NCBI GenBank assembly: GCA_021793595.1
Contig: JAJYSL010000015.1
Span: 1-39,717 of the forward strand
Length of the DNA: 39,717 nt
Direction of reading: 5' to 3'
Source: Acidobacteriota bacterium
Lineage (GTDB): Bacteria; Acidobacteriota; Terriglobia; Terriglobales; Acidobacteriaceae
Positions 16,752-25,462 of the stretch are shown here, in pieces. Numbering within the stretch: the stretch's first letter is position 1; every line of letters begins with the position of its first letter. The position numbers and the translations under genes are program-made. A model generated the notes under the pieces. That model saw nothing but the letters and a program-made list of their open reading frames with translations, was not told the origin of the DNA and searched no databases.

Positions 16752-17756
16752 CTAATACCTCACGGTCCGGGTAGTGCTCGCCGTGAGCGGCGGAGGCTTT
16801 AGTTCAAAAAACATTCGGCCCTGCGGTACATCGAAGATGACGATGCGAAAATTCTGTAGAATCCCGTTGCCGATTGCTCCCGGCAGCTTTTGTTCCGCTG
16901 CAGCGGCTTCGTTCTCGGCTAAGTAATCCACGGCTACGTTGTGGGTTTCTGCGTCGCCGATATAAAAGGAATTGATGCTTCCCAGCGCCACCGGATAAAA
17001 CCCGTTCAATCCAAACGCCAGCCCGGAAACAGAATGTTGCCGGCTATCCTGCAGTTCCAACTGGCGCACATATTGGTCGTACAACATCATCGTCGCATCA
17101 CTACCCGTGTCGATCGCCATATCGACGCTATGGCGCACCAATCGATCACATCCCAGTGCGATCGGCGTGATGACAAAATCACGGCTCGGCTTTAACGCAA
17201 CCTCTAAGCCAGCCCCACGATAGATATAGCCGTCCTTTGGAAACAGCGTCAGAAGCTTTTTCTGGAAATCCACCTTCACCACAAAGTTGCGTAGGAACGG
17301 ATAGCCCAACATGCCGTCGGTCGGATGGCCGAAGTGCTGCTCAAACCGGTTCAGGTCGATCACGGCCATCTCTTGCGCCACTTGGATCGAGCCGATCGTC
17401 GCATTAATACGTTCTTCCGGCGCGACATAGACGGGAGCATCACCAAATCCAACATTCTTTTCCTGCTGCAATTTCATCGGCTGCATCCCGAGCAACTTTG
17501 AGGTGCGCAGATTTAAGATATTGCGATTTGCACCGCTATCCAGCATGAAAATAAATCCCGGCTTGCCCTGCAGGCTGACCGTTACGTAAATATGCCGCCG
17601 AAAATATTCGAAGGGGACTGTGATCCCGGTCGCGGGCGTTTTCGACTGCGGCAGCGCCAGAGGCGGTTTGGGTTTCGGTTGCAGCGTCCGCGATGGATCT
17701 GCGTGCGGCATCACGAACAGCATCGCTGCCAGGGCGAGAGTTGTTTTTGCCCTCAT
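16752..17756 (-). CDS. Exported two-lobe retropepsin-like aspartic protease (copy 1)
   Basis: 334 residues from ATG 17756, which has GGAGG eight bases upstream. After a signal peptide (MRAKTTLALAAMLFVMPHA) come two retropepsin-like lobes. Lobe 1 has MLDSGAN (Asp73) and DGMLGYPFLRNFVV; lobe 2 has AIDTGSD (Asp216) and GAIGNGILQNF. Retropepsins dimerise to bring two Asp residues together; here one chain supplies both, as in pepsin. It probably cleaves peptides in the periplasm or outside; the substrate is unknown and no propeptide is evident. The neighbouring gene at 17865-18839 is a clear paralogue with the same 143-residue spacing of the two Asp. Proteolysis itself is inferred. Confidence 0.85.
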   Translation of the reverse strand: MRAKTTLALAAMLFVMPHADPSRTLQPKPKPPLALPQSKTPATGITVPFEYFRRHIYVTVSLQGKPGFIFMLDSGANRNILNLRTSKLLGMQPMKLQQEKNVGFGDAPVYVAPEERINATIGSIQVAQEMAVIDLNRFEQHFGHPTDGMLGYPFLRNFVVKVDFQKKLLTLFPKDGYIYRGAGLEVALKPSRDFVITPIALGCDRLVRHSVDMAIDTGSDATMMLYDQYVRQLELQDSRQHSVSGLAFGLNGFYPVALGSINSFYIGDAETHNVAVDYLAENEAAAAEQKLPGAIGNGILQNFRIVIFDVPQGRMFFELKPPPLTASTTRTVRY

Positions 17757-17864
17757 ACCTTTCTCCTCCGCTTCGAAATGTCTCCGCGACAAACCGCGAA
17801 TGCACCTAGCCCACTATCGACACAATCCCGGCAATCCAAATCAACCGTCAAGCCGCGGGTGCCT

Positions 17865-18839
17865 TCAGGGAATCGCAGGAACCACCGGCCGATTCGCTGA
17901 CACCTGGCTCACCGGATTCATCTCTAAAATGATGTGGCCTCGCGGCACATCAAATACGACCTTGCTGAATTGATCCAGCAGCGATGTGCCGATCACTCCG
18001 GCGAAACCCGTTCGGGCTATGAGCGGCTCACCCGCCAATTCAAAAACTGTCAGATTGCTGGCTTGCGTTCGACCCATTAGCAGCGAATTTACCACCCCAT
18101 ACTGCATCGCAAAGTATCCTCCCAGTCCATACGCCTGCTGCTGCAGCTTGGATGGAAAAATCCCCTCCAGATGAGCGCCATGCACGAACTGCGGATACAG
18201 CAACAGCGTCACATCGCTGCCGGTATCCACCTCCACCTTGAGCTGTCGCTCTCTATGGTCCGGTGTGCTCAGCATCACAGGAATGGAAGTGGTCTTCGAT
18301 CGCTTGGTCAAATACAGCATGTCGCCCGGCCCTCGATAGGAGTATTTCTTTGACGGCATCAAAGTGAGCAAATGCTTGTTGAAATCCAGTTGCACGACGA
18401 AGTGCTGCAGAAATGGAAATCCCAGAATGCCATCGATGCGATGCCCAAAGCGCTGCCCCAGGTCCTTCAGATCGATCACCGCCATAAGGTTTGCGATCTG
18501 GATGTCTCCGATCCTGGCGTCTATATCCTTGGCCGCCGCAACGTACACTTTGCCAGAACCCAGCCCGAGCCCTTTTTGCTGCTGGATGCTCACCGGCTGC
18601 AATCCAATCGCTGCTGCGGTCGTCATGCTCAATATGTTGCAACTGGTCCCGCTGTCCAACAGAAAAACCATCCCAGGAGTGCCATTCAGAGTGAGGGTGA
18701 CAAAGATATGACGATTGAAGAAGTCGAAGGGGATAGTGACGGGCGCGAAGTACTGCGGGGGGACCAGCGGAGCAACATGCTGCTGCGACGTTTGCGGAAG
18801 CAGCGTGGTCGAGATCGCGAGAAGAAGGCTGCCAATCAT
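17865..18839 (-). CDS. Exported two-lobe retropepsin-like aspartic protease (copy 2)
   Basis: 324 residues from ATG 18839; GGAGG lies eight bases upstream, which favours it over the start eight codons earlier. The signal peptide is MIGSLLLAISTTLLPQ. Lobe 1 has LLDSGTSCNIL (Asp62) and DGILGFPFLQHFVVQLDF; lobe 2 has VDTGSDVTLLL (Asp205) and GVIGTSLLDQFSKVVFDVPRG. The Asp residues are 143 apart, exactly as in the downstream copy, and lobe boundaries and endings (FDVPxG) match, so this is a tandem duplication with considerable divergence. The genes lie 108 bases apart on the same strand. It is divergent from the fmdE-like gene. Substrate unknown. Confidence 0.85.
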   Translation of the reverse strand: MIGSLLLAISTTLLPQTSQQHVAPLVPPQYFAPVTIPFDFFNRHIFVTLTLNGTPGMVFLLDSGTSCNILSMTTAAAIGLQPVSIQQQKGLGLGSGKVYVAAAKDIDARIGDIQIANLMAVIDLKDLGQRFGHRIDGILGFPFLQHFVVQLDFNKHLLTLMPSKKYSYRGPGDMLYLTKRSKTTSIPVMLSTPDHRERQLKVEVDTGSDVTLLLYPQFVHGAHLEGIFPSKLQQQAYGLGGYFAMQYGVVNSLLMGRTQASNLTVFELAGEPLIARTGFAGVIGTSLLDQFSKVVFDVPRGHIILEMNPVSQVSANRPVVPAIP

Positions 18840-18919
18840 GGCGGTTTCCTCCTTATGTGACACACATCATATGCCAACTTTGAAAAATGTGCTTGCCAAT
18901 GTTTTTGCCCGGTCATATG

Positions 18920-18925
18920 TACTCT
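18920..18925 (+). promoter_or_regulatory. -10-like element six bases before the fmdE-like start
   Basis: TACTCT (18920-18925), six bases, then ATG at 18932, with no Shine-Dalgarno. The spacing equals that seen upstream of the molybdopterin oxidoreductase and suits a leaderless transcript. A TTGCCA lies at 18893-18898, but at 21 bases spacing it is a poor -35. Confidence 0.35.
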
Positions 18926-18931
18926 AGTTGT

Positions 18932-19546
18932 ATGCAGGATATGGACAAATTGCTGAAGGAGGCCGAAATTGCCCACGGCCATCTTTGCGCCGGCCAAGTG
19001 CTTGGCGTACGCATGGCGATGCTGGGATGCGCCCGACTCGGCCTTTCCGATCCGCGCGGAAAAGATCGCAAACGCCTGGTCATATTCGTCGAGATCGACC
19101 GCTGCGCCACCGATGCGATTGCTGTCGTTACCGGCTGCCGCCTCGGCAAACGCGCGTTGAAGTTTCGGGATTGGGGAAAGATGGCGGCGACATTTGTCGA
19201 CGTCGAAAGCGGTCGCGCAGTGCGCATCTGCGCTCGCGAATCCTCCAGGGATGCGGCGCGCCAACTGCACCCGGAAATCGACAACAAGAATCAACAGCAG
19301 ATGCTGGCCTATCGCGAACTGCCGGAGAACACCCTGTTTAGCGAGCAGTGGGTGCAGGTCCCGCTCGGCGAAAAAGAATTTCCGGGGTACAAATCGGAAC
19401 GCACACTCTGTGCTGTTTGCGGAGAAGGCATCAATTACGACCGCTACACCGTGCGCGACGGAAAGAAACTGTGCCACGGCTGCGCCGATCCAGCGGCACG
19501 ATACTACCAGCCACTCGCGTCCGCGCCGCCGAAAGAACCAATCTGA
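18932..19546 (+). CDS. FmdE-like protein with C-terminal zinc ribbon
   Basis: About 204 residues from ATG 18932 (earlier in-frame starts at 18887 and 18917 are possible). The FmdE domain has IAHGHLCAGQVLGVRM (His15, His17, Cys19), DRCATDAIAVVTGCRLGKR and KMAATFVDV. A treble-clef or ribbon module CAVCGE...CHGCAD follows near the C-terminus. FmdE proteins are named from the methanogen formylmethanofuran dehydrogenase operon but occur in many bacteria lacking that enzyme; the bacterial role is unsettled, perhaps metal or molybdenum-enzyme related. No methanofuran gene is near; a molybdopterin oxidoreductase lies about 10 kb away, which may be chance. It is divergent from the aspartic proteases and ends at a strong terminator. 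Confidence 0.85.
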   Translation: MQDMDKLLKEAEIAHGHLCAGQVLGVRMAMLGCARLGLSDPRGKDRKRLVIFVEIDRCATDAIAVVTGCRLGKRALKFRDWGKMAATFVDVESGRAVRICARESSRDAARQLHPEIDNKNQQQMLAYRELPENTLFSEQWVQVPLGEKEFPGYKSERTLCAVCGEGINYDRYTVRDGKKLCHGCADPAARYYQPLASAPPKEPI

Positions 19547-19600
19547 ACCCTGCGGATTTCTCCTAGCGTAAACATCGCTTCCGGCTCGTACTCCAGACGC

Positions 19601-19631
19601 AAAAATGCCCGGCGATTTGCCGGGCATTTTT
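19601..19631. terminator. Bidirectional intrinsic terminator
   Basis: A perfect 13-bp stem, AAAAATGCCCGGC (19601-19613) with GCCGGGCATTTTT (19619-19631) and loop GATTT, gives a T tract on either strand. It lies between the convergent fmdE-like and histone-like genes and should end both transcripts. Confidence 0.9.
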
Positions 19632-19648
19632 GCTTGCCTTGAACTACG

Positions 19649-20245
19649 TTACTTCTTTTTTGCGGCCTTCTTGGCTGTTTTCTTTGCAGGTGACTTCTTT
19701 GCTGCAGCCTTCTTGGCTGGAGCCTTCTTTGCTGCCTTTTTGGTTGCCTTTTTAACTGCCAATTTAGTACCCCTTGTCGTAGTAGATTTACCGTGGTGCT
19801 TGACCGCTTTCTTCGCGGACTTCTTAACGGCTGACTTCGCCGAAACTTTTTTGGCTGCCTTCTTCACCGGAGCTTTCTTTGCCGAAACTTTTTTGGCTGC
19901 TTTCTTCGCGGGCACCTTCACAGCCGCCTTCTTCACCACGGCTTTCTTCACTGCAGCTTTCTTGGCCGGCTTCTTTGCCGCGGGCTTGGCAACTGCACTC
20001 GCCGGTGCCGCAACTGGCTTCGCCGGTGCCGCTGGAACCGCGGGCTGCTGATATTCCACCACCGGAGTCGCTGCAACTACGATCATCTCATCTTCATCCA
20101 TTGAGTCTTCATCGTCGTCCGACGTGATGGAGATGGTCACTTCTTCTTCCTCTTCAAATCCGTCGCCGGCATCCTCGCCAAACTCACTCGTCTCCGGTTC
20201 GTAGTCACCCTCATCGGACATTCGCTTGAATTGATCGTCGATCAT
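19649..20245 (-). CDS. Histone H1-like Lys/Ala/Pro-rich protein with acidic N-terminus
   Basis: 198 residues. Residues 1-55 are strongly acidic (EFGEDAGDGFEEEEE, SDDDEDSMDEDE). A Pro/Ala hinge follows, then about 115 residues of degenerate AAKK/PAKKA/VKKA repeats like the tails of histone H1, AlgP or Hc1 proteins. The tail should bind DNA or RNA non-specifically; the acidic head could damp this or contact a partner. The nucleotide sequence in the tail is repetitive, so copy number may vary. GGGAG six bases upstream supports the ATG at 20245. Function as a nucleoid protein is inferred from composition only. A strong terminator follows. Confidence 0.85.
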   Translation of the reverse strand: MIDDQFKRMSDEGDYEPETSEFGEDAGDGFEEEEEVTISITSDDDEDSMDEDEMIVVAATPVVEYQQPAVPAAPAKPVAAPASAVAKPAAKKPAKKAAVKKAVVKKAAVKVPAKKAAKKVSAKKAPVKKAAKKVSAKSAVKKSAKKAVKHHGKSTTTRGTKLAVKKATKKAAKKAPAKKAAAKKSPAKKTAKKAAKKK

Positions 20246-20298
20246 GCTCGTCTCCCTTTGCCGTTACCGCTCATGGCCGTATCTTACATCTTTCGACA

Positions 20299-20335
20299 AT
20301 GCAGCCGCATCATGCAATGCAATGCATACCTGCAT
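20299..20335. repeat. Cluster of ATGCA/TGCAT pentamers upstream of the histone-like gene
   Basis: Within 37 bases ATGCA begins at 20299, 20312 and 20317, ATGCAT lies at 20322-20327 and TGCAT ends at 20335. The cluster sits in the 167-base gap before the histone-like gene and could be a protein-binding site or chance. Confidence 0.35.
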
Positions 20336-20412
20336 AAGGATGCTACGAGTTCGCTGGAAACACAAGCGCGAAGTTTCTCCGGCCGGTTACTTCACTGCGA
20401 AGGGAACGCGAG

Positions 20413-22194
20413 TCACTTCGTCTTTTTCTTGTGATGCGTGCCCTTTGCATGACTTGACGAACCGCTGGGGTGCGCGTTGCTTTCGCTGGAGGAACGGCTC
20501 CTGGAACTGCGATGGGCGCTGCTCCCGTGCTTATATCGACTGCGGCGACGATGCGTCCGCACCGGCTCCGACACATAGATCGTTCTACCAACCGGAAGGC
20601 GAGTTCCGTGCAGTCGATTCCAGCGCCGCAACTGGCTGGTGGTCACGCCAAATCGGTCCGCCAGGGTCACCATAGTATCGCCGCGGCGTACTCGATACCG
20701 CATGTGCGCAGAAGTGACCGGTGGTGGCACGGGAATCACCAGCGCCTCATCTGCGTGGAGTGAATCGTCCGTGTGTAACCCGTTGGCTGCTGCCAACTGC
20801 TTCGTACCCACATGAAACGTCTGAGCAATGCTCGCCAGCGTGTCATCCTGCGTTGCGATGTGGAAGCGCCATGCGTTGCGATGTTCTTCCGGCACCAGCG
20901 CCAGTCGTTGCTGAAACAACGGAGCGGTTCCCGGCGGCAGATGCAGCTCAAAGGGAAAATCGCTGGGCGTGGTCATCTGCAACAGGCTGGGGTTCAGTTC
21001 CTGAATCTGCTCCGCCGTCGTTCCCACCAGGTCCGCCACCAGGCGAAGGTTGATGCTGGAGTCCGTCGTTACCGTGTCGGAACGCAGCGGCGGATCGACA
21101 GGAATATCGGAGAGCCCATATTGGCTCGGGTTCTTCGCCATGATTGCCGCCGCCACAATAATGGGGACATAGTTCTTTGTCTCGGCGGGCAGCACGTTGC
21201 GCTGATACAGCTCCCAGAAATCGGCATATCCGGTTCGTTGCACGGCGCGTTGCACCTTGCCCGCTCCCCAGTCGTAGGCCGCCATCGCCAAATACCAGTC
21301 GCCGAACTGCTCATGCAGTTCCTTGATATAGCGCGCGTAGGCGCGAGTCGATTTCTCCGGGTCAAACCGTTCATCCACCCAGGCGTTCCGAACCAACCCA
21401 TAATCGCCATACGGCATAAACTGCCACATACCGCCTGCGCCGCTGCGCGCGTTCACCGCTCTGGGCCGGAACCCGGATTCCGCGATGGCAAGGTAGATCA
21501 AGTCTTTCGGCACGCCTTCGTCCGCAAGTACTTTCTCCACCATGGAGCGATACAGCCCCTCGCGCGCCAGCGAGTTTTCAATGGTGTTGTGACCCTTTTT
21601 CGTATTGGTGAAGTAGTTGATGTATCCCGCAACATAATCATTCACCACCAGCGGAAGATCCGAATGTGTCACCTTCAAATCCGCCTGAGCCCGCGCCAAC
21701 AGATTCGGGTCCACCGGGAACGTCACATCGTTCGCCACCCCAACCGGCGTCTGATCCTGCTGGCTGAAACCGTTGCTCTGCTGCAGCGAGTCGAGTTCGA
21801 GCGCGTTGATGGCATCGACCCGCTGCTCAAACGCATCGTTCAACACGCTGTCGCTCTTCAGATCGCGGCCGCTCGTCAAAAAGATATCGACCGCGCGATC
21901 AAAATCCTCGCGGGCCGCCTGGTACTCGCCAGCTTGATAGAGTGAGATCCCGGTGTCGTAGGCCTTTTTGGAGGCGGCGATCAGGGTCTGGTCCTGCTGC
22001 GCGCGATTTTCCGTCGTCGGCGCCTGGGTCGCCGTGCTCGAGGATTTTTCTGCCGTGTGTGCCGTCGCTCCGTTGCTTAGCGTCGGCGCGGTGGCGTGCG
22101 ACGGTGCACTTGCGGGTGCGCTCGGCTGTTGCGCCGGACATCCGCACAACACGAGCAACATACCACTCGCAATCGGGAGGAGGAAATATTTCAT
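20413..22194 (-). CDS. Membrane-bound lytic murein transglycosylase, MltD-like lipoprotein
   Basis: 593 residues from ATG 22194 (a TTG one codon earlier is also possible). The lipoprotein signal ends LLVLCGC, with the lipidated Cys at about residue 19. A TPR-like stretch (about 70-110) is followed by the SLT domain (about 215-335) with catalytic Glu in YLAIAESGFRP and GMWQFMPYG. Two LysM domains lie at about 440-490 and 497-545 (FHIATQDDTLASIA; YRVRRGDTMVTLA). It should cleave peptidoglycan between MurNAc and GlcNAc, leaving 1,6-anhydroMurNAc, from the inner face of the outer membrane. The last 45 residues are an unusual Arg/Ser/His/Lys-rich tail. No strong ribosome binding site is visible. 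Confidence 0.92.
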   Translation of the reverse strand: MKYFLLPIASGMLLVLCGCPAQQPSAPASAPSHATAPTLSNGATAHTAEKSSSTATQAPTTENRAQQDQTLIAASKKAYDTGISLYQAGEYQAAREDFDRAVDIFLTSGRDLKSDSVLNDAFEQRVDAINALELDSLQQSNGFSQQDQTPVGVANDVTFPVDPNLLARAQADLKVTHSDLPLVVNDYVAGYINYFTNTKKGHNTIENSLAREGLYRSMVEKVLADEGVPKDLIYLAIAESGFRPRAVNARSGAGGMWQFMPYGDYGLVRNAWVDERFDPEKSTRAYARYIKELHEQFGDWYLAMAAYDWGAGKVQRAVQRTGYADFWELYQRNVLPAETKNYVPIIVAAAIMAKNPSQYGLSDIPVDPPLRSDTVTTDSSINLRLVADLVGTTAEQIQELNPSLLQMTTPSDFPFELHLPPGTAPLFQQRLALVPEEHRNAWRFHIATQDDTLASIAQTFHVGTKQLAAANGLHTDDSLHADEALVIPVPPPVTSAHMRYRVRRGDTMVTLADRFGVTTSQLRRWNRLHGTRLPVGRTIYVSEPVRTHRRRSRYKHGSSAHRSSRSRSSSESNAHPSGSSSHAKGTHHKKKTK

Positions 22195-22378
22195 CAATAG
22201 ATATCAGGGCCGCTCGTTTTCCATTGTATGGCCATCGCCCGCAAGCTGGTACAGAACTGCGCCGGTCACCTGCGAAGGCAGCGTGCCGTGATGGTAAACT
22301 CAGCTGAAGAGACTCGCTTCCGATCGCCAGTGCAGTCGGCGTGTGGAACCTTTCTTATCTGCCAGTCGGCTTTCCTTC

Positions 22379-24184
22379 ATGGATCGAGAACACATCCGCA
22401 ATTTCGCTATCATTGCCCATATTGACCACGGCAAATCCACGCTTTCCGATCGCCTGCTGGAGCTGACCGGCTCGCTGACGGCGCGCGAGATGCAGGCCCA
22501 GGTGCTGGATGCCATGGATCTGGAGCGCGAACGCGGCATCACCATCAAAGCCCACGCCGTGCGCATGGCGTACAAGGCGGAGAACGGCGCGACCTACCAG
22601 CTGAATCTGATCGACACTCCAGGCCACGTTGATTTTTCCTATGAAGTTTCGCGCTCGCTTGCTTCCTGCGAAGGCGCGCTGCTGGTGGTCGACGCCACCC
22701 AAGGCGTAGAGGCGCAGACCCTGGCCAATGCACACATCGCCATCAATAATGGCCTCGACATTATTCCCATTATCAACAAGATTGACCTGCCCAGCGCCGA
22801 CGTGGAACGTAGCAAGGAAATGATCGAGCAGACCATCGGACTCGATGCCACCGACGCACTTCCCATCAGCGCCAAGACCGGCCTCGGCGTGGAAGCTGTG
22901 CTGGAAGCTGTGGTGCATCGCCTGCCTCCTCCCACCGGCGACGCGGAAGCTCCCTTGCAGGCGCTCATCTTCGATTCCTGGTTCGACGCCTATCGCGGCG
23001 TCATCGTGCTAACCCGCGTCATCAACGGACGGCTGAAGCGCGGGGAAAAGATTCGCCTGATGTCGAATGGCCGAACGTTTGAGGTGGAATCGATCGGCGT
23101 TCAAACACCCAAGCCGGTTGTGGTGCAGGAACTTTCCGCTGGCGAAGTCGGCTTCTTTGTCGCGACTATCAAGAACGTCGCCGATGCGAAGATTGGCGAC
23201 ACCATCACCCATGATGCGAATCCTTGCGCCGCCGCATTGCCCGGCTTTGAAGACATCAAGCCCATGGTCTTCGCCGGTCTCTACACAGTCGACGCCCACG
23301 AGCACACGCTGCTGCGCGATGCGCTCGAAAAATTACGCCTCAACGACTCCTCATTTTTCTTCGAGCCGGAAAGTTCCGCCGCGCTCGGCTTCGGCTTCCG
23401 TTGCGGCTTTCTCGGGTTGCTGCACATGGAAATTATTCAGGAACGGCTGGAGCGCGAGTTCAATCTCGACCTGATCACAACGGCGCCCGGAGTGCGTTAT
23501 CGCATCACGCTCACCGACGGCAACGTCGTCGAAGTCGACAACCCTTCGCGCTGGCCGAATCCCACCAACATCGAAAGAATTCAGGAGCCGGTCATCACCG
23601 CGACTATCCTGACCAATGAGGAATATGTCGGCGGCATTCTGAAACTGGTGGAAGACAAACGCGGCCGCCAGAAGAATTTTGAATATGTCAGCCCCACCCG
23701 CGTAATGCTGACCTATGAGCTACCGCTCAACGAGATCGTGTTGGATTTTTACGATCGTCTGAAATCCATCTCTCGCGGCTACGCTTCCCTCGATTACCAC
23801 TTGTCCGACACCTGGGACTCGCCCATGGTCAAGCTTGACATCCTCGTTTCCGGCGAACCGGTGGATGCGTTGTCGATCATTGTGCATCAGGAGTTTGCAT
23901 ACGAGCGCGGTCGAGCCCTGGTCTCGAAAATGCGCGAGCTGATCCCGCGGCAAATGTTTGAGGTAGCCATTCAGGCTGCCATTGGATCAAAAGTCATTGC
24001 CCGCGAGACGGTCGCCGCGCTGCGAAAAAACGTCCTCGCCAAATGCTATGGCGGGGATATTTCGCGCAAACGCAAACTGCTCGAGAAACAGAAGGAGGGC
24101 AAGAAGCGAATGAAGCGGATCGGACGAGTGGACATTCCACAGGAGGCCTTCCTGGCGGTCCTCAGAATCGGCGAAGACTCGTAA
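22379..24184 (+). CDS. lepA: Elongation factor 4 (LepA)
   Basis: 601 residues from ATG 22379, where the conserved [19 protein letters not shown] begins; the open frame starts at a GTG 12 codons earlier. GTPase motifs: AHIDHGKST (G1), RGIT (G2), DTPGHVD (G3), NKID (G4). Domains II, III and V follow, then the LepA-specific C-terminal domain (ending [22 protein letters not shown]). It is a ribosome-associated GTPase that affects elongation and 30S assembly. The length is normal. No Shine-Dalgarno or clear promoter was found upstream; the gene is divergent from the transglycosylase across about 185 bases. No terminator was recognised downstream. Confidence 0.97.
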   Translation: MDREHIRNFAIIAHIDHGKSTLSDRLLELTGSLTAREMQAQVLDAMDLERERGITIKAHAVRMAYKAENGATYQLNLIDTPGHVDFSYEVSRSLASCEGALLVVDATQGVEAQTLANAHIAINNGLDIIPIINKIDLPSADVERSKEMIEQTIGLDATDALPISAKTGLGVEAVLEAVVHRLPPPTGDAEAPLQALIFDSWFDAYRGVIVLTRVINGRLKRGEKIRLMSNGRTFEVESIGVQTPKPVVVQELSAGEVGFFVATIKNVADAKIGDTITHDANPCAAALPGFEDIKPMVFAGLYTVDAHEHTLLRDALEKLRLNDSSFFFEPESSAALGFGFRCGFLGLLHMEIIQERLEREFNLDLITTAPGVRYRITLTDGNVVEVDNPSRWPNPTNIERIQEPVITATILTNEEYVGGILKLVEDKRGRQKNFEYVSPTRVMLTYELPLNEIVLDFYDRLKSISRGYASLDYHLSDTWDSPMVKLDILVSGEPVDALSIIVHQEFAYERGRALVSKMRELIPRQMFEVAIQAAIGSKVIARETVAALRKNVLAKCYGGDISRKRKLLEKQKEGKKRMKRIGRVDIPQEAFLAVLRIGEDS

Positions 24185-24502
24185 AAGCCCGTAAAATCAG
24201 CCTGAAATTCACGTAGTCTTCATGGGACACTGTGGAAAGCTCAAAAAACATGGACTTTAGCCTTCCGTGAGGCAAAAACCCTGCGGCTGTGAAAATGTCA
24301 ATAAAATCAATAGTTTAAATGCTTACAGGATGTCGAATCCCAATTGCCGAAGCGCCCGCGGCCGGGAAAGCGTCCCGAAATCGAATTTCCCACAATTTTT
24401 TCCACAAGAAAAGGGCGGTTCGCCGCAACTTGGCAGGAACCGCCCCAATGTCTTGCAATCAGTCGCCGTCTACCCTATCTATCGGCAGCCGATCGCAAAG
24501 CT
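24185..24502. other. 318-base gap between convergent lepA and ompH
   Basis: No gene seen. It holds the ompH terminator (24413-24445), an AT-rich stretch (about 24293-24335), and three DnaA-box-like nonamers: TGTGGAAAG (24231-24239, inverted), TTTCCCACA (24386-24394) and TTTTCCACA (24398-24406). The last fits the relaxed DnaA-box consensus; the other two are one base off. No function can be claimed. Confidence 0.5.
24413..24445 (-). terminator. Intrinsic terminator of ompH
   Basis: GGGCGGTTC (24413-24421) pairs with GAACCGCCC (24437-24445), loop of 15. On the minus strand the stem is followed by TTTTC. It lies about 58 bases past the ompH stop codon. Confidence 0.65.
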
Positions 24503-25165
24503 TTAATGCGCTGCAGGCTTCGTCCGGTGGTGGGTCGCCACAGGCGCCGCCGGCTGGGCGGCGGTTGCTGTTGGAGCCGGTACGCCCGACTTCTGGTTGT
24601 ATTCCTGCACAACTGCTTGGCTGATGTCTGCGGCCTTGCTCGCCCATACCACCGGCGTTTGTTGCGAGCTCATATCGAACACCGCGCCGTATCCGTTCGT
24701 CTGGCAATAATCCTGCAGCACCGCGTAAAACTTCTGCGCGATTCCCTGGTAGGCTTCCGACATCGCCTGCTGAAAGTCAGATTGCGCGTCCTGCGCTTGC
24801 CGCTGTAGCGACTTTTCCTTGTCGTCGATGGTGCGCAACCGGGTGGCGCGCTCGTCCGGACTCAGCGTGCTGCCATCGGCCTGCAATTGCTTCTTTAAGG
24901 CGTCGATCTGGTCGCTCAAGCCCTTCAATTCCGTCTGCTTGGGCTGGAACCGCTGCTGGATTTTGGCAAATGCCGCGCGTCCTTCGTTCGTGGCAGCGAC
25001 CGCAGGCTGAAACGCGATCACGGCTATCTTGGTGGCACCCGTCGGCGAAACCGAGGCAGTAGCAGATGCGGGTGCGGGTGCGGATGGAGGTTGGCTGGTC
25101 TGCGCGCCGGCGCCGACAGTGAAGGTCGCTGCCAGTGCGGCAACCACAAATAAAGAACGCTTCAT
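24503..25165 (-). CDS. OmpH/Skp-family periplasmic chaperone
   Basis: About 220 residues from ATG 25165, the first residue of a clear signal peptide (MKRSLFVVAALAATFTVGAGAQ); the frame extends upstream without family sequence. AAGGAG lies 12 bases before the ATG, rather far. KIAVIAFQPAV begins the OmpH core; a coiled-coil arm (about 75-135, rich in Lys, Gln and Asp) and AVFDMSSQQTPVVWASKAADIS complete it. Skp-like trimers hold unfolded outer-membrane proteins and deliver them to BamA, whose gene lies directly upstream. N- and C-terminal Ala/Pro-rich extensions are longer than in E. coli Skp. A long leader with its own promoter suggests regulation separate from bamA. Confidence 0.88.
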   Translation of the reverse strand: MKRSLFVVAALAATFTVGAGAQTSQPPSAPAPASATASVSPTGATKIAVIAFQPAVAATNEGRAAFAKIQQRFQPKQTELKGLSDQIDALKKQLQADGSTLSPDERATRLRTIDDKEKSLQRQAQDAQSDFQQAMSEAYQGIAQKFYAVLQDYCQTNGYGAVFDMSSQQTPVVWASKAADISQAVVQEYNQKSGVPAPTATAAQPAAPVATHHRTKPAAH

Positions 25166-25392
25166 AATGATTTGGAACTCCTTTGACTTCCACTCGATAT
25201 TCACCCTGCAGGTGGAGCAGGGTCTGGAACTTTCATAAACTTTGCGGGCTGGCTCCTGGCTCGTGGCAATCGGGCATTCTCCCCGGCTTGCAGCGTAGAC
25301 AAGCAAAACCGAATCTCATCGTGCAATCAATTGCAAATTCCTTCTGTGCAGCGATTCTTTCAGAAAAGGCCGTGCGTGTTTTTCCCCCACGC

Positions 25393-25423
25393 AAAAAAAG
25401 ACCTCGCCAGAGTCTGCCAAGAC
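25393..25423 (-). promoter_or_regulatory. Attenuator-like element in the ompH leader
   Basis: On the minus strand AGAC (25415-25412) can pair with GTCT downstream (25402-25399), the stem being followed by seven T (25399-25393), or with GTCT upstream (25423-25420). The two pairings exclude each other, as terminator and antiterminator do. The stems are short (4-5 bp), so this is tentative. Confidence 0.35.
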
Positions 25424-25462
25424 GGAAACCCATAACATTCGGCTAAGAAGAGATCTGGAAGG

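Noticed and set aside
19649..20051. Phe/Ala-rich plus-strand frame opposite the histone-like gene
   Set aside because: It is the mirror image of the Lys/Ala codon repeats; the strand with GGGAG and the acidic head is the real gene.
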